A DNA stretch of 64,000 nucleotides from an uncultured Muribaculaceae bacterium (GCA_910586995.1 CAJUKZ010000009.1:19489-83488), one strand, 5' to 3'; counted from the first letter of the stretch, positions 52,678-61,489 are shown. The notes: generated from the letters alone by a model not told the origin. Numbers and translations: made by a program.

Positions 52678-53485
52678 ATGGCAAAAATTACAGTTCAGAA
52701 TACTCCAATTACCGTAATCGGAGTTGACGGCGATGATTATATTTCGCTGACAGACATGGCTAAAAGCCAACTGCAAGAACATATAATATTCCGTTTGCTA
52801 AGTCTAAAAGGCACGATTGAATACCTCGGCGAATGGGAGATGCTATATAATCCGGATTTTAATTGCACCGAATTCGGTACAATTAAAAATGCTGCCTGCC
52901 GGAAGCAATAATTTTGTCTTTTCCACAAAGACATGGATTGAACGTACAAATGCTAAAGGCATAATCGCTAAAGCAGGACGGTATGGCGGTACTTACGCGC
53001 ACAGGGATATTGCGTATCATTTTGGAATGTGGTTAAGCCCGAAGTTTCAACTTCTTCTTGTAAAAGAATACCAACGACTTAAAGCCGAGGAACAGCGGCT
53101 GATCGGTTGGTCGGCGAAGCATGAGTTGTCTAAAATAAACTACCGCATACACACCGATGCGATCAAGCAGAACCTTATTCCGGCGGAGGTCACAAAAGCA
53201 CAGGCGAGCATCATTTATGCCAATGAAGCCGATGTGTTGAACGTGGCTATGTTCGGCATGACAGCAAAACAGTGGCGTGATGCTAATCCCGATTTGAAAG
53301 GCAATATCCGCGACTATGCCTCTGTCAACGAACTTATCTGCCTATCCAACATGGAAAGTCTCAATGCCGTATTCATAGAGCAGGGGCTACCACAATCAGA
53401 GCGACTTATCAAACTCAATCAAATCGCTATCCATCAGATGAGCGTGTTGGAGAGTGGCGAAAACGACCGTAAACTTTTATTGTAA
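52678..53485 (+). pseudogene. KilA-N domain protein, copy 2, frameshifted by a 4-bp duplication
   Basis: It starts MAKITVQNTPITVIG at 52678 and reads DYISLTDMAKSQ, IIFRLLSLKGTIEYLGEWE, NPDFNCTEFGTIKN before a premature stop at 52911. At about 52890 the sequence GCTGCCTGCCGGAAG holds a doubled TGCC. Removing one copy restores NAAGSNNFVFSTKTWIERTNAKGI and the intact rest of the protein (AGRYGGTYAHRDIAYHFGMWLSP, then RLKAEEQ) to the stop at 53485. The C-terminal domain is intact here but frameshifted in copy 1, so each copy is broken at a different place. A 32-bp palindrome occupies the same position as in copy 1. Confidence 0.82.
52857..52888. repeat. 32-bp palindrome inside KilA-N copy 2
   Basis: The two halves (52857-52872 and 52873-52888) pair at 15 of 16 positions around GAATTC, centred on the Glu-Phe codons of FNCTEFGTIK. 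The sequence differs from the copy 1 palindrome but the position is the same. Confidence 0.92.
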
Positions 53486-53687
53486 AAAATATCCATTTGG
53501 TTGAGTCTTCCTGTTTTTTTATTTGGCCGGCTGTTGAAAAAAGTTATAACTTCGCTGTGTTTTTCGTCTGTCATGCCATATGGACTGAACACTGACGGTG
53601 CAGACGAGGTTATAATTAAGGTGTACCGGTTTGAGGCCGGATCATTTTTTAGAAAAAGTAAATAAAATAACAGGTAAATAACACAAT

Positions 53688-55997
53688 ATGGTACATATCA
53701 CAGAGGAAATGGCGCTCGAGTATCACCGCTCGCCGCGTCCGGGCAAGACTGAGGTCGTGCCCACCAAGCCTTATTCATCGCAACAGGATCTGGCCCTGGC
53801 CTATTCGCCCGGTGTTGCCTATCCGTGTCTGGCCATCAAGGACAAGCCATCGGATGTATATTCCTATACCAACAAGGGAAATCTCGTGGCCGTGATCTCT
53901 AACTGCACTGCAGTTCTCGGCCTCGGCGACATAGGCGCGGAGGCAGGAAAGCCGGTGATGGAAGGAAAGGCGCTTCTGTTCAAGATATTTGCCGGTCTCG
54001 ACTGCTTCGACATTGAGGTGAACGAGAAAGACCCGGATAAATTTGTGGAGATTGTGAAAGCCATTGCTCCTACTTTCGGAGGTATCAATCTCGAGGACAT
54101 CAAAGCCCCCGAAGCATTCGGCATAGAGAAACGTCTGAAGGAGGAACTGGACATTCCCGTGATGCACGACGACCAGCATGGCACGGCCATAATATCGGCT
54201 GCCGGACTGCTCAACGCTCTTGAGCTTCAGGGAAAGAAGACGGGTGATGTGCGTCTTGTCGTGAACGGCGCAGGTGCGGCGGCGATATCGTGTACGAGAC
54301 TTTACATGGCCCTCGGTGTCAAAAGGGAGAATATCGTGATGTGCGACTCCAAGGGTGTGATCACATCCTCGCGTACCAACCTTTCAGAGGAGAAAAAAGA
54401 GTTTGCCACCGATCGTACTGACGTCACCACTCTGGCAGAGGCGCTTGTGGGAGCGGATGTCTTCCTCGGGCTGTCGGTAGCCGATGTGCTCACTCCTGAT
54501 ATGCTGAAGACAATGGCCCCGCGTCCTATTGTATTTGCTTTGGCAAATCCAAATCCGGAGATAGCCTACGATCTGGCCATGCAGAGCCGCGACGACATGA
54601 TTTTCGCTACCGGAAGGTCTGACTATCCGAATCAGATCAATAATGTGCTCGGTTTCCCCTACATCTTCCGTGGGGCGCTCGACAGTGGCGCTACGTCCAT
54701 CAACGAGGCCATGAAGCTTGCCGCGGTGTATGCCATTGCGGGTATAGCCAAGCAGCCTGTGCCTGCAGTCGTGAACGCTGCCTACGATATGAAAGGTCTG
54801 CGTTTCGGACCGGAATATATTCTGCCAAAGCCTCTCGATCCGCGACTGCTTACTGCGGTTGCGCCCGCTGTGGCCCGTGCGGCAATGGAGAGTGGAGTTG
54901 CCAGAATACATATTAGCGACTGGAATCGTTATGAATATGATCTGCGCACCCGCATGGGATATGAAAACAAGATGATGATGAACCTCATAGATGAGGCCCG
55001 TAGTCTGCCCCGCAAGCGTGTGGTGCTCGGCGAAGGCAATACCGACAACATGCTCCGTGCCGCAGCCTCTGTGCTGCGTCAGGGCATAGGTATCCCCGTG
55101 CTTTTAGGTAATGACGAAATGATAGCCAAGCGTGCGGAGCGTCTGGGCTTGAGTCTCGACGGCATGGAGATCGTCAATCTGCGCCACGACCGCGAGGCCA
55201 AGCGCCGCGAGCGCTATGCAAAGCTCTACAGCGGACGCAAGGCGCGCGAGGGTGTCACCTACAGTCAGGCATTGGAGAAAATGTTCGATCGTAACTATTT
55301 CGGTATGATGATGGTGGAGACAGGCGATGCCGACGCCTTTATCGCGGGCACTTACTCCGGTGGGCATGAGGCTGCCGACGTGGCCCAGCAGGTGATCGGT
55401 ATACGCGATGCCTACAAGCATTTCGCGTCGGTGCATATACTGAACACCAAGCGAGGCGTGTATTTCCTGGCCGATACGATGATAAACGAGAACGCCGACG
55501 AGGAGACTCTCTACGATGTGGCCCGTCTGGCGCGCAACACCTCTGAATATTTTGCTCACGATCCGGCGATTGCCCTTGTGTCCTACAGCAATTTCGGAAG
55601 CAACTGCAACGACGAGTGCGCCAAGGTGCGCAGGGTGGTGGAGCGTCTGCACGCCGACTATCCCGATCTGCCTGTCGACGGCGAGATGCAGGTGCACTAT
55701 GCGCTCAACCGTGAGTTGCGCGACGAAAAGTATCCTTTCACCCGCCTTCGTGGCAAAGAGGTGAATACGCTCGTATTCCCAAATCTGTCGTCGGCCAACA
55801 CTACCTTGCGCATGATGCTTGAGATGGGAGTAGGCGAGGCTATCGGTCCGATACAGGTGGGCCTGAAGAAGCCGGTACATTTTATAAATGTAGATACCGA
55901 TCCGCGCGACATAGTGAATCTGTTCACGATAGCAGTACTTGACGCCGGTGTGGCGCATGCTGTGCTGTCGGGCGAAAGCAAGTATATGGATAAATAG
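53688..55997 (+). CDS. maeB: NADP-dependent malic enzyme with phosphotransacetylase-like domain (MaeB type)
   Basis: A 769-residue cytosolic enzyme that decarboxylates malate to pyruvate and reduces NADP+. The N-terminal malic domain (to about 165) shows LALAYSPGVAYPCL and EDIKAPEAFGIEKRL, with VMHDDQHGTAIISAAGLLNAL at its end. The NAD-binding domain (about 165-425) shows VVNGAGAAAISCTRLY and ALANPNPEI. The C-terminal 330 residues form a phosphotransacetylase-like domain (VLGEGNTDNMLRAA; FPNLSSANTTLRMM) that in other MaeB proteins serves in allosteric control, not acetyl transfer. Monocistronic, about 200 bp after the KilA-N island. Confidence 0.96.
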   Translation: MVHITEEMALEYHRSPRPGKTEVVPTKPYSSQQDLALAYSPGVAYPCLAIKDKPSDVYSYTNKGNLVAVISNCTAVLGLGDIGAEAGKPVMEGKALLFKIFAGLDCFDIEVNEKDPDKFVEIVKAIAPTFGGINLEDIKAPEAFGIEKRLKEELDIPVMHDDQHGTAIISAAGLLNALELQGKKTGDVRLVVNGAGAAAISCTRLYMALGVKRENIVMCDSKGVITSSRTNLSEEKKEFATDRTDVTTLAEALVGADVFLGLSVADVLTPDMLKTMAPRPIVFALANPNPEIAYDLAMQSRDDMIFATGRSDYPNQINNVLGFPYIFRGALDSGATSINEAMKLAAVYAIAGIAKQPVPAVVNAAYDMKGLRFGPEYILPKPLDPRLLTAVAPAVARAAMESGVARIHISDWNRYEYDLRTRMGYENKMMMNLIDEARSLPRKRVVLGEGNTDNMLRAAASVLRQGIGIPVLLGNDEMIAKRAERLGLSLDGMEIVNLRHDREAKRRERYAKLYSGRKAREGVTYSQALEKMFDRNYFGMMMVETGDADAFIAGTYSGGHEAADVAQQVIGIRDAYKHFASVHILNTKRGVYFLADTMINENADEETLYDVARLARNTSEYFAHDPAIALVSYSNFGSNCNDECAKVRRVVERLHADYPDLPVDGEMQVHYALNRELRDEKYPFTRLRGKEVNTLVFPNLSSANTTLRMMLEMGVGEAIGPIQVGLKKPVHFINVDTDPRDIVNLFTIAVLDAGVAHAVLSGESKYMDK

Positions 55998-56057
55998 GGA
56001 ATTTTTTTTGATTTTTTTGACGTCAGGTGTAATTTTTTTACAGTTCATGCGTCTAAT

Positions 56058-56092
56058 ACAATAGGAAGTCCATCAGTCGGGCTTCCTATTGT
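56058..56092 (+). terminator. Hairpin after malic enzyme
   Basis: An 11-bp stem (ACAATAGGAAG 56058-56068 with CTTCCTATTGT 56082-56092), 60 bp after the stop. No clear T-run follows, so termination efficiency is uncertain. Confidence 0.55.
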
Positions 56093-56146
56093 GTTGAAAA
56101 AATCAAATATAACATTTCTAATAATTTATCTTTCCCTATTTTAATT

Positions 56147-57619
56147 ATGAAAGCTATCAAACTGTGTCTGTCGGCGCTCTGTCTGCTGATGGTGATTGCA
56201 GTAAGCTCATGCAGCAAGCAATCCAAGGAAGTTGAGGGCGCTGTTCCCGCCGGTAGTGGCGTGATCGTGGCCGTCGATGGTGAACGTATTCTCGACAACG
56301 CCGGAGGTAAGTATTCATCCGATGGAATCGTGTTGCCCGAAGCACTCAAGAGTGTTGCGGGAGAGGAAGCTGTTGAGCAGCTTGCCAAGTTCAAAGGTTT
56401 GGACATCAAACACATGTACTTCTTTGCTGAAGTAACCGGCAATGGAGCGCTCGTTGCTCCCGTCACCGATGAGGCCGCGCTTCTGGATTTTGTCAAGGAA
56501 CTTGGTCTTGAGGTTAAGGAGATGGACGGCTACAAGGTAGCCTCTATGGGACGCAATACCCTTATGGTGCGCGACAACCTGTTCTGGTATGCTGCCATGT
56601 CGGCTCAGAATGCTGTCGACTTTGTAGAGGATTCGCGCAAAAAAGCTGCTGACGATGGTTCGCTTGCAGAATGCGGCTGGCGCAGCGATTTCTTCGGTAG
56701 CGACCATGCTGTAAGTGTACTTGTCAATTTCGGAAAGATGCCTTTCATCGCATCTCAGTTGGGCGCTACCTATTCTGACGACATGCCGGGCGCACAGGTG
56801 ATGAAGGCTATGCTTTCAGGCAGCCTCGCGGTGGTGTCGAATCTCGATGGCCTGAAACTGACTATTTCATACAGTTGTTTCGACAAGGACGGTAAGAAAC
56901 TCGATATATCGCCTGAGGCTTCCGGTCTGAAACTGCAGAAGGTCAGCGCTGATTTCCTCCAGTATCTCAATTCCAACGACGTGCTCGCAGTGGCCGGAGG
57001 CGTACCTGCCGACTATCCTTGGGAGAAAATGCTTGATGCTATGGCAAAACAGGCCGGTGCTTATGGAGATCAGATGAAGCTCGCGTTGCCTTACCTCCAG
57101 TCTATCGAGGGTACAATCGCTTTCGCAGCAGGCCCGGCCAACGGTGTGGCTTCGTTCTCCAAAGGAAGCGTTACAGACAACTGGGATGGACTTTTCTATG
57201 TAGGGCTGAAGGAAGGCAAAGCCAAAGAATACATGGCTCAGCTTCAGGGTCTGCTCCAGCAGATGATGCCCGAAGGTGTCAAGGTTGTGGATGCCGACAA
57301 TATCACTGTCTCTGTTGAAGATATGACATTCTATATCGGTGTGCGTGGCAATAACCTGATCGCCGCTACACGTGAGATCACAGGCGGTCATACTGATGGC
57401 TTGTTCAAGGCTTCTGAATTCACCAGCGAATATGGCGTTGCACTGCTCCGTCTTAATAAGGATTCGAGACTTTGCACCGAACTCAACATGCCGTTCGGCG
57501 TATTCTCTAAGATGGCACAGGACGGTAATAATTCCGCTACATGGTTGATCGAGGAGACCGATACCACCGGCAAGTTCATAGAGAATATTATAAACTATGT
57601 GGTCTCTTTGGGACTCTGA
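56147..57619 (+). CDS. DUF4836-like lipoprotein
   Basis: A 490-residue lipoprotein with lipobox AVSSC (Cys22) and a mature protein of unknown function resembling DUF4836. Typical segments are IPAGSGVIVAVDGERIL-like (VPAGSGVIVAVDGERILDN), KVASMGRNTLMVRDNLFWYAA and an even spread of beta-rich repeats (SLAVVSNLDGLKLTISYS; FYVGLKEGKAKEYMAQLQGLL). It has no enzyme motifs. Monocistronic between hairpins. Confidence 0.75.
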   Translation: MKAIKLCLSALCLLMVIAVSSCSKQSKEVEGAVPAGSGVIVAVDGERILDNAGGKYSSDGIVLPEALKSVAGEEAVEQLAKFKGLDIKHMYFFAEVTGNGALVAPVTDEAALLDFVKELGLEVKEMDGYKVASMGRNTLMVRDNLFWYAAMSAQNAVDFVEDSRKKAADDGSLAECGWRSDFFGSDHAVSVLVNFGKMPFIASQLGATYSDDMPGAQVMKAMLSGSLAVVSNLDGLKLTISYSCFDKDGKKLDISPEASGLKLQKVSADFLQYLNSNDVLAVAGGVPADYPWEKMLDAMAKQAGAYGDQMKLALPYLQSIEGTIAFAAGPANGVASFSKGSVTDNWDGLFYVGLKEGKAKEYMAQLQGLLQQMMPEGVKVVDADNITVSVEDMTFYIGVRGNNLIAATREITGGHTDGLFKASEFTSEYGVALLRLNKDSRLCTELNMPFGVFSKMAQDGNNSATWLIEETDTTGKFIENIINYVVSLGL

Positions 57620-57660
57620 TTAGCATGCGTGCCGCAATATTGCGGTAGATAAATAAAAAA

Positions 57661-57709
57661 ACAACAATCCCCGGTTGCCTGAGTTGGAATGGCAGCCGGG
57701 GGTTGTTGT
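57661..57709. terminator. Bidirectional terminator between DUF4836 and muramidase genes
   Basis: A 19-bp stem with three mismatches (57661-57679 with 57691-57709), preceded by seven A residues (T on the minus strand), between convergent genes. Confidence 0.85.
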
Positions 57710-57720
57710 GTATGGTTCAG

Positions 57721-58485
57721 TCATTGCGCCGAGTATCTCCTGTAGGCCGAAGCCAGGCGGGTGTGGTATCCCCGTGAAGCGTAGCTTGGTCCGTTGTAAC
57801 CGCGGGCGAATGCAGCCCAGTTGTGCTCTCTGAGGTGCTTGTCGAGTCCGGTGCTGCGCAGGAAGTTTACGAAAAGCTCGAGTTGGTCGCGTTCGCTACG
57901 GCTCATGAGTTCAACGAATTGACTGATTGAATCAGCACCGCATTTTTTCCAATTGAACCCACCGATCTGAAACATTCCCCAGAACGTTCCCTGCACGGCC
58001 GTGCGTTCGTCGATGGCCATAGCGGCGTCGAGTCGGGCTTGCTGAGCGGCCTGGCGCGATCCGTATTTGCGGTCGTTGGGGCGGTTGAAAATCACCGGAC
58101 TGCGCTTGCGTGCAGTGGCGAGGTTCAGGTTGTTGCGTTTGGCGAACTGCCTGTACATGCTCAGGTCGAAGTTGATCAGAGGCTTGCCCGGACTCCAGAA
58201 GCCCCGGTGCGACTTCCCGGCTTCGATCTCTACCACTGCTTTTATGGCAGCCACGTCTACTCCAAGTTCTTCGGCCACTTCTATATAGTCCTTTTCGGTG
58301 AGCCTCTCGCCACGCTCCAGATAGGGTATTGTGTCGGTGGTGTCCCACACAGCTATGGTGTGTCCGTCGAGGACGAGTGAGTCGAGCCGTCCGAACAGGT
58401 CGGGCGTACCGGCATGTGTCATCAAGGCCGGGAGCACAGCGGCGGGCAACAGCAGAGTGAGTCTATGGAGCAGGTTTCGTTTCAT
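57721..58485 (-). CDS. Secreted N-acetylmuramidase (DUF3380, phage-endolysin type)
   Basis: A 254-residue exported enzyme predicted to cut the glycan strand of peptidoglycan. After a signal peptide (about 1-26) comes the DUF3380/N-acetylmuramidase domain: LTEKDYIEVAEELGVDVAAIKAVVEIEAG (catalytic Glu in VEIEAG), RPNDRKYGSRQAAQQARLDAAM-type segment, VQGTFWGMFQIGGFNWKKCG, and WAAFARGYNGPSYASRGYHTRL at the end. The fold is common in phage endolysins, but a signal peptide and the absence of phage genes point to a cellular wall-remodelling role. The start at 58485 gives the signal peptide directly. Confidence 0.85.
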   Translation of the reverse strand: MKRNLLHRLTLLLPAAVLPALMTHAGTPDLFGRLDSLVLDGHTIAVWDTTDTIPYLERGERLTEKDYIEVAEELGVDVAAIKAVVEIEAGKSHRGFWSPGKPLINFDLSMYRQFAKRNNLNLATARKRSPVIFNRPNDRKYGSRQAAQQARLDAAMAIDERTAVQGTFWGMFQIGGFNWKKCGADSISQFVELMSRSERDQLELFVNFLRSTGLDKHLREHNWAAFARGYNGPSYASRGYHTRLASAYRRYSAQ

Positions 58486-58512
58486 GGTTGTTATAATATG
58501 CGGCAATCACGG

Positions 58513-58561
58513 CAGCCGGAGCTTCGCTGCCTGAGGTTGGTCAGGGGCGCTGCTCCGGCTG
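58513..58561 (-). repeat. Inverted repeat between pepD and muramidase
   Basis: A perfect 10-bp inverted repeat (CAGCCGGAGC 58513-58522 / GCTCCGGCTG 58552-58561) after pepD, possibly a weak terminator; no T-tract. Confidence 0.45.
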
Positions 58562-58594
58562 TGTCGCGTAGTCTATTTATATAGGTAAGGGCTG

Positions 58595-60055
58595 TCAGTC
58601 CTTCAGTGTCGATACCTTGCGCAGTATCTCGCACAGCTGACCCCAGAAGCGTTCTACAGCCGGGATATGCATACGTTCGCTGGGCGAGTGCACACCTTGC
58701 AGTGTCGGGCCGAAGGATACCATGTCGAGACCCGGATATTTGGACAGGAACAGTCCGCATTCGAGTCCTGCATGGATTGCCTTTACGGCCGGTGTCACAC
58801 CATAGAGATCGCGGTATGCGTCGGAGGCGATCTTCATGATGCGGGAGTTCATGTTGGGCTGCCAGCCGGGGTATCCGTCGCCGTGTGTCACTTCTGCGCC
58901 TGCAAGAGCGAATACGGCCTCCACCTGGTCGGCGATGTCCCATTTGCGGCTCTCTACTGAGCTACGCTGCGATGTGGTCACGAGGATCTTTCCGTCAGCA
59001 ATCATTTTCACTGAAGCCAGGTTGGTCGATGTCTCAACCAGGCCTTCAAGGTCGCGGCTCATGGAGATCACGCCGTGGGGCGCGCAATAGAGTGCATAGA
59101 TGAGGTTGTGGGTAGTGTCGGAGTCTACGGCGAAGTCCGGACGGTCCACGCTTGCGAGGTCAAGCTCGAGAGTAGGCTCGATGCCGGAGAATTCATTCTT
59201 GATGTCGGCCACATAGTGGTTGAACTCTACCACGATGTCTTCTTTGCGCGAAGTGTGCACACCGAACACAGCGTGAGCGGCGCGCGGGATAGCGTTGCGC
59301 AGGTTGCCGCCGTCAATCTCGCACAGTGAGATCTCGTGCTTGCGGCTTAGGTTGAACAGGAAACGTGCCACGATCTTGTTGGCGTTTGCCCTTCCTAAGT
59401 GTATGTCGCCGCCTGAATGTCCGCCGAGACCTTTCGATACGTCGAACTTGAAGTAGTGGTAGTCGGTAGGCGCTACGGAGCGCTTGTAGTTGAATGTGGC
59501 TGTGGTGTCGACACCGCCGGCGCAACCGATAAATATCTCTGCGTCGTCCTCAGAGTCGAGGTTGAGGAGGATGTTGCCGCCGATCATGTCCGGGCCGAGG
59601 TTGTTGGCTCCTGTCAGGCCAGTCTCCTCGTCTACAGTGAACAGAGCCTGCACCGGTCCGTGCACGAGGGTATCGTCCACCATCACGGCCAGCGATGCGG
59701 CCATGCCGATGCCGTTGTCAGCGCCCAATGTTGTCCCTTTGGCCTGAAGCCACTCGCCGTCCACTTCGGTGGCGATGGGGGAGTTCTCGAAATCGAAACT
59801 TTTGTCGTTGGACTCGCACACCATGTCCATGTGCGATTGCAGGATCACTACCGGTGCTTGCTCGCATCCGGGTGTGGCGGGTTTCGACATGAGGACGTTG
59901 CCTATTGCGTCGGTCTTGACTGCAATATTGTGCTCTGCCGCGAAGTCGAGCAGGAACTGGCGTATTTTTTCTTCTTTCTTTGACGGGCGCGGTACTTTGG
60001 TGATCTGGTCGAAGATACCGAAAACAAGCGCCGGCTTTAGATCTTTGATAGTCAT
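58595..60055 (-). CDS. pepD: Aminoacyl-histidine dipeptidase (PepD, M20C)
   Basis: A 486-residue cytosolic zinc dipeptidase that splits Xaa-His and other dipeptides. M20 metal-site motifs are visible in order: VVILQSHMDMVCE (His, Asp), GTTLGADNGIGMAA (bridging Asp), FTVDEETGLTGA (catalytic and ligand Glu), LLNLDSEDDAEIFIGCAGG (Asp), and a C-terminal HAGLECGLF (His). Length is right for PepD (485). Monocistronic on the minus strand, ahead of the muramidase with about 110 bp between. Confidence 0.96.
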   Translation of the reverse strand: MTIKDLKPALVFGIFDQITKVPRPSKKEEKIRQFLLDFAAEHNIAVKTDAIGNVLMSKPATPGCEQAPVVILQSHMDMVCESNDKSFDFENSPIATEVDGEWLQAKGTTLGADNGIGMAASLAVMVDDTLVHGPVQALFTVDEETGLTGANNLGPDMIGGNILLNLDSEDDAEIFIGCAGGVDTTATFNYKRSVAPTDYHYFKFDVSKGLGGHSGGDIHLGRANANKIVARFLFNLSRKHEISLCEIDGGNLRNAIPRAAHAVFGVHTSRKEDIVVEFNHYVADIKNEFSGIEPTLELDLASVDRPDFAVDSDTTHNLIYALYCAPHGVISMSRDLEGLVETSTNLASVKMIADGKILVTTSQRSSVESRKWDIADQVEAVFALAGAEVTHGDGYPGWQPNMNSRIMKIASDAYRDLYGVTPAVKAIHAGLECGLFLSKYPGLDMVSFGPTLQGVHSPSERMHIPAVERFWGQLCEILRKVSTLKD

Positions 60056-60214
60056 AGTCTGGTGTTATGGGTTTTTGTTTGAATATTCGGTCTGACATGA
60101 CGGCTTTGCCGCAGGTGTCGTAGAATTAAAATAAGTGATGTTATGAAAACGAAAGTTAAATAACCAATTATTATGGCTCTAAGTTACAAAATAAAATTTA
60201 TACGGAGCAAATTA

Positions 60215-60248
60215 TTTGAAATGCTTTTGTACTTTTGTATTACTTTTG
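60215..60248 (+). promoter_or_regulatory. Promoter of the small membrane protein gene
   Basis: TTTG at 60215-60218, a 22-bp spacer and TACTTTTG at 60241-60248 (another TACTTTTG lies at 60230). It supports the start at 60275 rather than the upstream ATG at 60173. Confidence 0.5.
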
Positions 60249-60274
60249 CAGTTGAAGCAAGCGATATTTTATCA

Positions 60275-60448
60275 ATGAAGACTCTCGTAATAGCCGTATT
60301 GCTCGTATTGATAGCCTTCGTCCTACTGGGCGTCAAGGTGCTTTTCGTCAAGGGCGGTACATTCCCTTCGGGGCATGTGCATTCGTCTAAGCCCCTGCGC
60401 GACCGCGGCATAGGCTGCGCGCATCAGTCCGATGGCGGCGACAGTTGA
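60275..60448 (+). CDS. Small conserved Bacteroidales membrane protein
   Basis: A 57-residue protein: one membrane helix (residues 2-22, MKTLVIAVLLVLIAFVLLG) followed by a conserved-looking cytosolic or periplasmic segment KVLFVKGGTFPSGHVHSSK, then ALREKGI-like LRDRGIGCAHQS. From memory, similar short proteins occur across Bacteroidales, usually annotated as hypothetical; I could not check this. The promoter supports the start at 60275. The Cys near the C-terminus and the GGTFPSGH stretch are the features to look at. Confidence 0.65.
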   Translation: MKTLVIAVLLVLIAFVLLGVKVLFVKGGTFPSGHVHSSKPLRDRGIGCAHQSDGGDS

Positions 60449-60519
60449 GACATATCGTATACTGCATCATTATAGATTAGAAATTTCTTACCCAATTAAA
60501 CCAAAAAAACAAAAGCTAA

Positions 60520-61161
60520 ATGAACCGCTTAGCACATTCAGCAAAGACATTTGCAATGGTTATGCTCGCCCTTGGCGCCGTAGCTTGCTCAGGCACAGAC
60601 AAGCCTGCGAACGCACCCGCCGACTCGCTTGCCATTGAGTCAAATGCAAAATCGGCCGAGGCATTCGAGGTCAAGACCAACATCCGCTATGTAGACATGG
60701 ACTCGATCGTGGCCGGATATACACTGGCACAGGAAATACAGTCGCAGGCCACTGTGGCCATGCAGGATCTCCAGGCCAAGCAGCGCCAGAAGGAATCGGA
60801 GCTTGCCACATTGGGCAACACTATCCAGCAGCGCGCGCAGAACAACGGCTATCTCACACGCGAGAACTATGAAGCCGACATGCGCAGTTTCGAGGCCAAG
60901 CAGAATCAGGCCCAGAACTATCTGATGCAGGAAAACCAGAAGGTACAGCAGGCTCTGGCCGTACGCGACCAGGAGCTTCAGGACTCTATCCACAACTTCC
61001 TCGTGGACTATAACGCCACACACCGCTACGACGCGATTCTCCTGCGCGCGGCAGGTATCTACTTCAACCCGGCTCTCGACATCACCAAGGAAGTGGTCGA
61101 AGGCCTCAACAAGCGCTACAGCCAGCCTTCTGCAGCCGACGCCCTGCTGAAGAAGAAATAA
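60520..61161 (+). CDS. OmpH/Skp-family periplasmic chaperone-like lipoprotein
   Basis: A 213-residue protein of the OmpH/Skp family, periplasmic chaperones for outer membrane proteins. It carries a lipobox (AVAC, Cys23), a short linker, then IRYVDMDSIVAGYTLAQE, the usual strand-helix start of Skp, a long coiled coil rich in Gln and Ala (about 75-160), and the second half of the Skp body (RYDAILLRAAGIYFNPALDIT). A lipid anchor is unusual for classic Skp but common in this phylum. It is preceded by a small membrane protein 71 bp upstream and ended by a strong hairpin. Confidence 0.9.
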   Translation: MNRLAHSAKTFAMVMLALGAVACSGTDKPANAPADSLAIESNAKSAEAFEVKTNIRYVDMDSIVAGYTLAQEIQSQATVAMQDLQAKQRQKESELATLGNTIQQRAQNNGYLTRENYEADMRSFEAKQNQAQNYLMQENQKVQQALAVRDQELQDSIHNFLVDYNATHRYDAILLRAAGIYFNPALDITKEVVEGLNKRYSQPSAADALLKKK

Positions 61162-61489
61162 GATACTGTATCCGCTCTATCTCTTAGCGCGATACGCAAA
61201 GTATACCGGTCCGGACGCACAGCTTTCCCGCCATACATCGGCGTGGCAGTGCGTCCGGACTCCGTATTTATTAGCGATTTCGTGAAAAAAGTTGTTCAAA
61301 AATGCGGCTATACCGTTTTTTTTGAGTAAGTTTGCAGCAAAATACAGGATTGTGTTCTGCCGTCTGCTTCCGTGAAAGGGTATCCCGAAAGCCGTGCCGG
61401 AGCAAGAAATTGGTCAACAAGGACATAATCGCCAATCATCACGTAGAAAATTCAACTATAAATATACCAAATTCATCAGCTATTCTATT
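61162..61489 (+). other. 328-bp intergenic region: terminator, promoter and long leader
   Basis: The stretch holds the OmpH terminator (12-bp stem, 61209-61220 with 61249-61260, with an inner GCC/GGC pairing), a TAAGTTTG -7 box at 61327-61334 with no good TTTG partner, and a leader of about 150 nt before the OmpA/TPR gene. No ORF or known RNA element is recognised in the leader. A long leader before such a codon-biased gene could control translation. Confidence 0.55.
61209..61260 (+). terminator. Terminator after ompH-like gene
   Basis: A perfect 12-bp inverted repeat, GTCCGGACGCAC (61209-61220) and GTGCGTCCGGAC (61249-61260), with a 28-nt loop that can also pair. Confidence 0.7.

Larger units (their letters stand above)
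51609..53485 (+). repeat. Tandem direct duplication of a KilA-N gene with its promoter
   Basis: Two copies, about 51609-52506 and 52594-53485, offset by 986 bp between start codons. The 80-bp upstream region, the first 40 bp of coding sequence and the last 380 bp are nearly identical, while the middle (coding residues about 18-140) has diverged. This mosaic suggests duplication followed by gene conversion or replacement of the central segment. Confidence 0.9.
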
